From Thermoplasmata archaeon (GTDB lineage: Archaea > Thermoplasmatota > Thermoplasmata > UBA10834): a DNA stretch of 7,627 nucleotides. The notes beneath the pieces were generated by a model that ran no database searches, had not been told where the DNA came from, and saw only the letters and a list, made by a program, of their open reading frames with translations. Positions 6,187-7,627 of the stretch are shown here, piece by piece. The first letter of the stretch is position 1. Each line of letters begins with the position of its first letter. A program made the position numbers and the translations under genes. The stretch is from the NCBI GenBank assembly GCA_025457845.1, contig JALOTO010000108.1, positions 1 to 7,627 on the forward strand, given 5' to 3'.

Positions 6187-6211
6187 TAATATCCCATAAA
6201 GTGGGATATTA
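6187..6211. promoter_or_regulatory. Perfect palindrome, probable AbiEi operator
   Basis: TAATATCCCA (6187-6196) and TGGGATATTA (6202-6211) are perfect reverse complements separated by the 5-bp spacer TAAAG. The last base of the right arm is the A of the AbiEi start codon. With a TATA box about 25 bp upstream, the palindrome covers the expected transcription start. A dimeric repressor bound here would block initiation. AbiEi antitoxins of known AbiE systems repress their own operon through inverted repeats, so AbiEi is the natural candidate ligand. An RNA hairpin is less likely, because only the right arm would be fully transcribed. Confidence 0.65.
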
Positions 6212-6852
6212 TGACAGATATGTCGGCATCTCTGGTTTGGAAGAGGCTCAACCTAGAGGGGGTCCGAGTAACAGACAGCCGGAGGATCGAGATGATGGCA
6301 GCAGGTCTCGGGAGGGATCCTGTCCGGACAATCCGCTACCTCCAGGAACACGGATACATTGTGAGGTTGCTGAGAGGGATATTCTATGTCAAGACGCCGG
6401 ATGAGCGGATGCTCAAGACGCTCCAAGCATCGAAGTATGACCTCATCAGGATGGCGATGAAGGAGAAGGGGGTGAGGCACTGGCACCTTGGATTGAACAC
6501 GGCGACCGCAATCCACGGGATGACTCACGAATATTTCTCGACGGACTTCGTAATCACCGACTCCTTCAGGACGACCAAGACCATCAAAATCAACGGCTCG
6601 AAATTCAGATTCGTCAGGAGAGGCAAAGCCCTCCAGGGATTCGGAGTGGAACGCTTGAAGGGAGTCCCGGTCTCTGACAAGGAGAAGACTGTGCTGGACC
6701 TTGTTCATTCAAGGATAATAGCAGGAGCCGCGGACACCGGTGCGTCCGAGCCCATAGCTGAATTCGAGGATTGCATCGATGCTGGGAAGGTCAGGGAATA
6801 CGCGCGGCACTATCCATCCAGAGTACGCGAAGTGGTGGGGAGACACCTTTGA
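6211..6852 (+). CDS. abiEi: AbiEi-family antitoxin / transcriptional autoregulator
   Basis: This 213-residue protein has the layout of AbiEi antitoxins of type IV toxin-antitoxin and abortive-infection systems. An N-terminal winged-helix region is at about 18-61, with RTIRYLQEHGYIVRLLRGIFYV at 39-60; the LxxGxIxRLxRGxYY pattern is the family hallmark. A C-terminal antitoxin domain contains HWHLGLNTATAIHG (90-103) and VPVSDKEKTVLDLV (152-165), matching the ERTLLD-like motif. In characterised systems AbiEi neutralises AbiEii and represses the operon through inverted repeats. A perfect palindrome directly abuts this start codon. An alternative start is the ATG at 6220 (M4). G+C is lower than in the core genes (32/60 in 6541-6600 and 31/60 in 6601-6660, against 40/60 in 4801-4860), which suggests acquisition by transfer. 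The stop overlaps the next start. Confidence 0.82.
   Translation: MTDMSASLVWKRLNLEGVRVTDSRRIEMMAAGLGRDPVRTIRYLQEHGYIVRLLRGIFYVKTPDERMLKTLQASKYDLIRMAMKEKGVRHWHLGLNTATAIHGMTHEYFSTDFVITDSFRTTKTIKINGSKFRFVRRGKALQGFGVERLKGVPVSDKEKTVLDLVHSRIIAGAADTGASEPIAEFEDCIDAGKVREYARHYPSRVREVVGRHL
6834..6840 (+). promoter_or_regulatory. Shine-Dalgarno deciding the TTG start of the toxin gene
   Basis: GGTGGGG ends 8 nt before the TTG at 6849 and resembles the archaeal anti-16S-complementary GGAGGTGA core. It lies within the last codons of the AbiEi gene. It is the main reason for accepting TTG as the toxin start, since no in-frame ATG or GTG occurs in the preceding codons. Confidence 0.5.
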
Positions 6853-7627
6853 AGGACTTCTTCGACAACTTCGCTCGATTGAGCGGAGCCAGGCCTGAAC
6901 TGGTCGAGAAGGACTACATACTGCACAGGATTCTGACCGCGCTCGCGAAGCGCACCGACATCTCCGAACGCCTGCTTTTCAAAGGAGGCACTTGTCTCGC
7001 ACGAGCTTACGGAGACTACTACCGTTTCTCCGAGGACCTGGACTTCACATGGGCGGACCAGAGCATCTGGAAGGACAGGACCATGCAGAAGGCGAAGAAG
7101 GCGTGCTCGATCGAGATCGACCGGCTCGCGGGAGTCTTGACCGAGGTCTCCAACGATACTGGCATGGTGTTCAGCGGGGACAAGGCTGACAAGGGACATG
7201 TGAAGATCAGCAGTGGCGGCCGCATGGTGGTATTTCACCTCGCATATGAGTCGGAGGTCTTGCGGACCGACCAGAAGGTGAAGCTCGAGGTCAATTTCGT
7301 CGAGGACATTGTCTATCCGTCGATACTCCGACCCGTGCCCGGACTGGCCCACAAGTCCTCGTCTGGGAATGCGAGGTCCTTCCACCCTGAGACGTGGGCA
7401 GAATACGTCTCGCTGCCCTCCTGGAACTGCTACGACCCTCGGGAGATCCTGGTCGAGAAGTGCAGGGCGGCCCTGACGCGGAAGGTGAACAAGTGGCGTG
7501 ACATCGTGGACATATGCTACATCGAGGATGTCCTCGGTCACCGCCTCGTGGACCACAGGGACGTCATAGGCAGGAAGGTCAGATTCATGACGGACTTGTA
7601 CAAGAGGTATGACGAGAACATCTCGTT
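6849..7627 (+). CDS. abiEii: AbiEii-family nucleotidyltransferase toxin, C-terminus beyond window
   Basis: The frame is open from TTG (6849) to the window edge, 259 codons. It shows the motifs of AbiEii/MNT-like nucleotidyltransferases. Motif I is FKGGTCLARAYG (44-55). Motif II is RFSEDLDF (59-66), with D63 and D65 as likely metal ligands. Motif III is KLEVNF (145-150). The basic/acidic motif IV is KWRDIVDIC (215-223). All the usual catalytic residues appear intact, so the toxin is probably active. Such enzymes transfer nucleotides, in some families onto tRNA, and halt growth; AbiEii is reported to be GTP-dependent. The TTG overlaps the AbiEi stop as TTGA, implying translational coupling in the usual antitoxin-first order. 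The exact substrate of this archaeal member is not known, and the C terminus is not visible. Confidence 0.85.
   Translation, partial: MKDFFDNFARLSGARPELVEKDYILHRILTALAKRTDISERLLFKGGTCLARAYGDYYRFSEDLDFTWADQSIWKDRTMQKAKKACSIEIDRLAGVLTEVSNDTGMVFSGDKADKGHVKISSGGRMVVFHLAYESEVLRTDQKVKLEVNFVEDIVYPSILRPVPGLAHKSSSGNARSFHPETWAEYVSLPSWNCYDPREILVEKCRAALTRKVNKWRDIVDICYIEDVLGHRLVDHRDVIGRKVRFMTDLYKRYDENIS

Noticed and set aside
6127..6189. 20-codon plus-strand ORF starting after GGTG, ending at the palindrome
   Set aside because: It spans the TATA box of the AbiE operon and would lie mostly upstream of the predicted transcription start, so it is unlikely to be transcribed.
1..7627. tRNA or rRNA genes, CRISPR arrays, insertion sequences or attachment repeats
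   Set aside because: Reading both strands by eye I found no cloverleaf with T-loop sequence, no regularly spaced repeats, no transposase frame and no flanking direct repeats around the AbiE module inside the window.

Overview
The window looks like a piece of a high-GC archaeal chromosome. The decisive marker is a full ribosomal protein L15e, a protein of archaeal and eukaryotic ribosomes only. TATA-type promoter elements and a ThiI-like THUMP protein with very little 5' leader fit the same picture. Sampled core lines are about 62-67% G+C. A Thermoplasmatota-like lineage is a reasonable guess, but nothing in the window proves it.

Layout. Positions 1-4409 form a minus-strand metabolic block. 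In transcription order it holds a class III PLP aminotransferase (3009-4406), a second and divergent class III aminotransferase (1585-2949, TTG start, 59 bp downstream), a hemerythrin-domain protein (913-1455), and the N-terminal 214 residues of a CoA-acylating (methyl)malonate-semialdehyde dehydrogenase (1-644, running off the window). Together the transaminases and dehydrogenase suggest omega-amino acid catabolism (beta-alanine, beta-aminoisobutyrate or GABA type): the amino acid becomes a semialdehyde and then an acyl-CoA. The hemerythrin is a di-iron protein that may sense or bind O2.

Positions 4486-6062 hold two convergent information-processing genes whose TAG stop codons share one CTAG. 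One is a ThiI-like THUMP protein whose PP-loop ATP motif has been lost (plus strand). The other is L15e with an unusual Ala/Lys/Pro/Glu-rich N-terminal extension (minus strand).

Positions 6211-7627 carry an accessory module on the plus strand with lower G+C (about 52-57% in sampled lines). It is an AbiEi-type antitoxin/repressor overlapping by 4 nt (TTGA) an AbiEii-type nucleotidyltransferase toxin that is cut by the window end. The module has its own TATA box, and a perfect 10-bp-arm palindrome lies where transcription should start, as expected for an autoregulated toxin-antitoxin/abortive-infection operon.

The points most worth a second look are the PP-loop-less ThiI homologue, the AbiE operon with its operator and a TATA box possibly shared with L15e, and the identical CxxC-x8-CxxxC motif in both aminotransferases.
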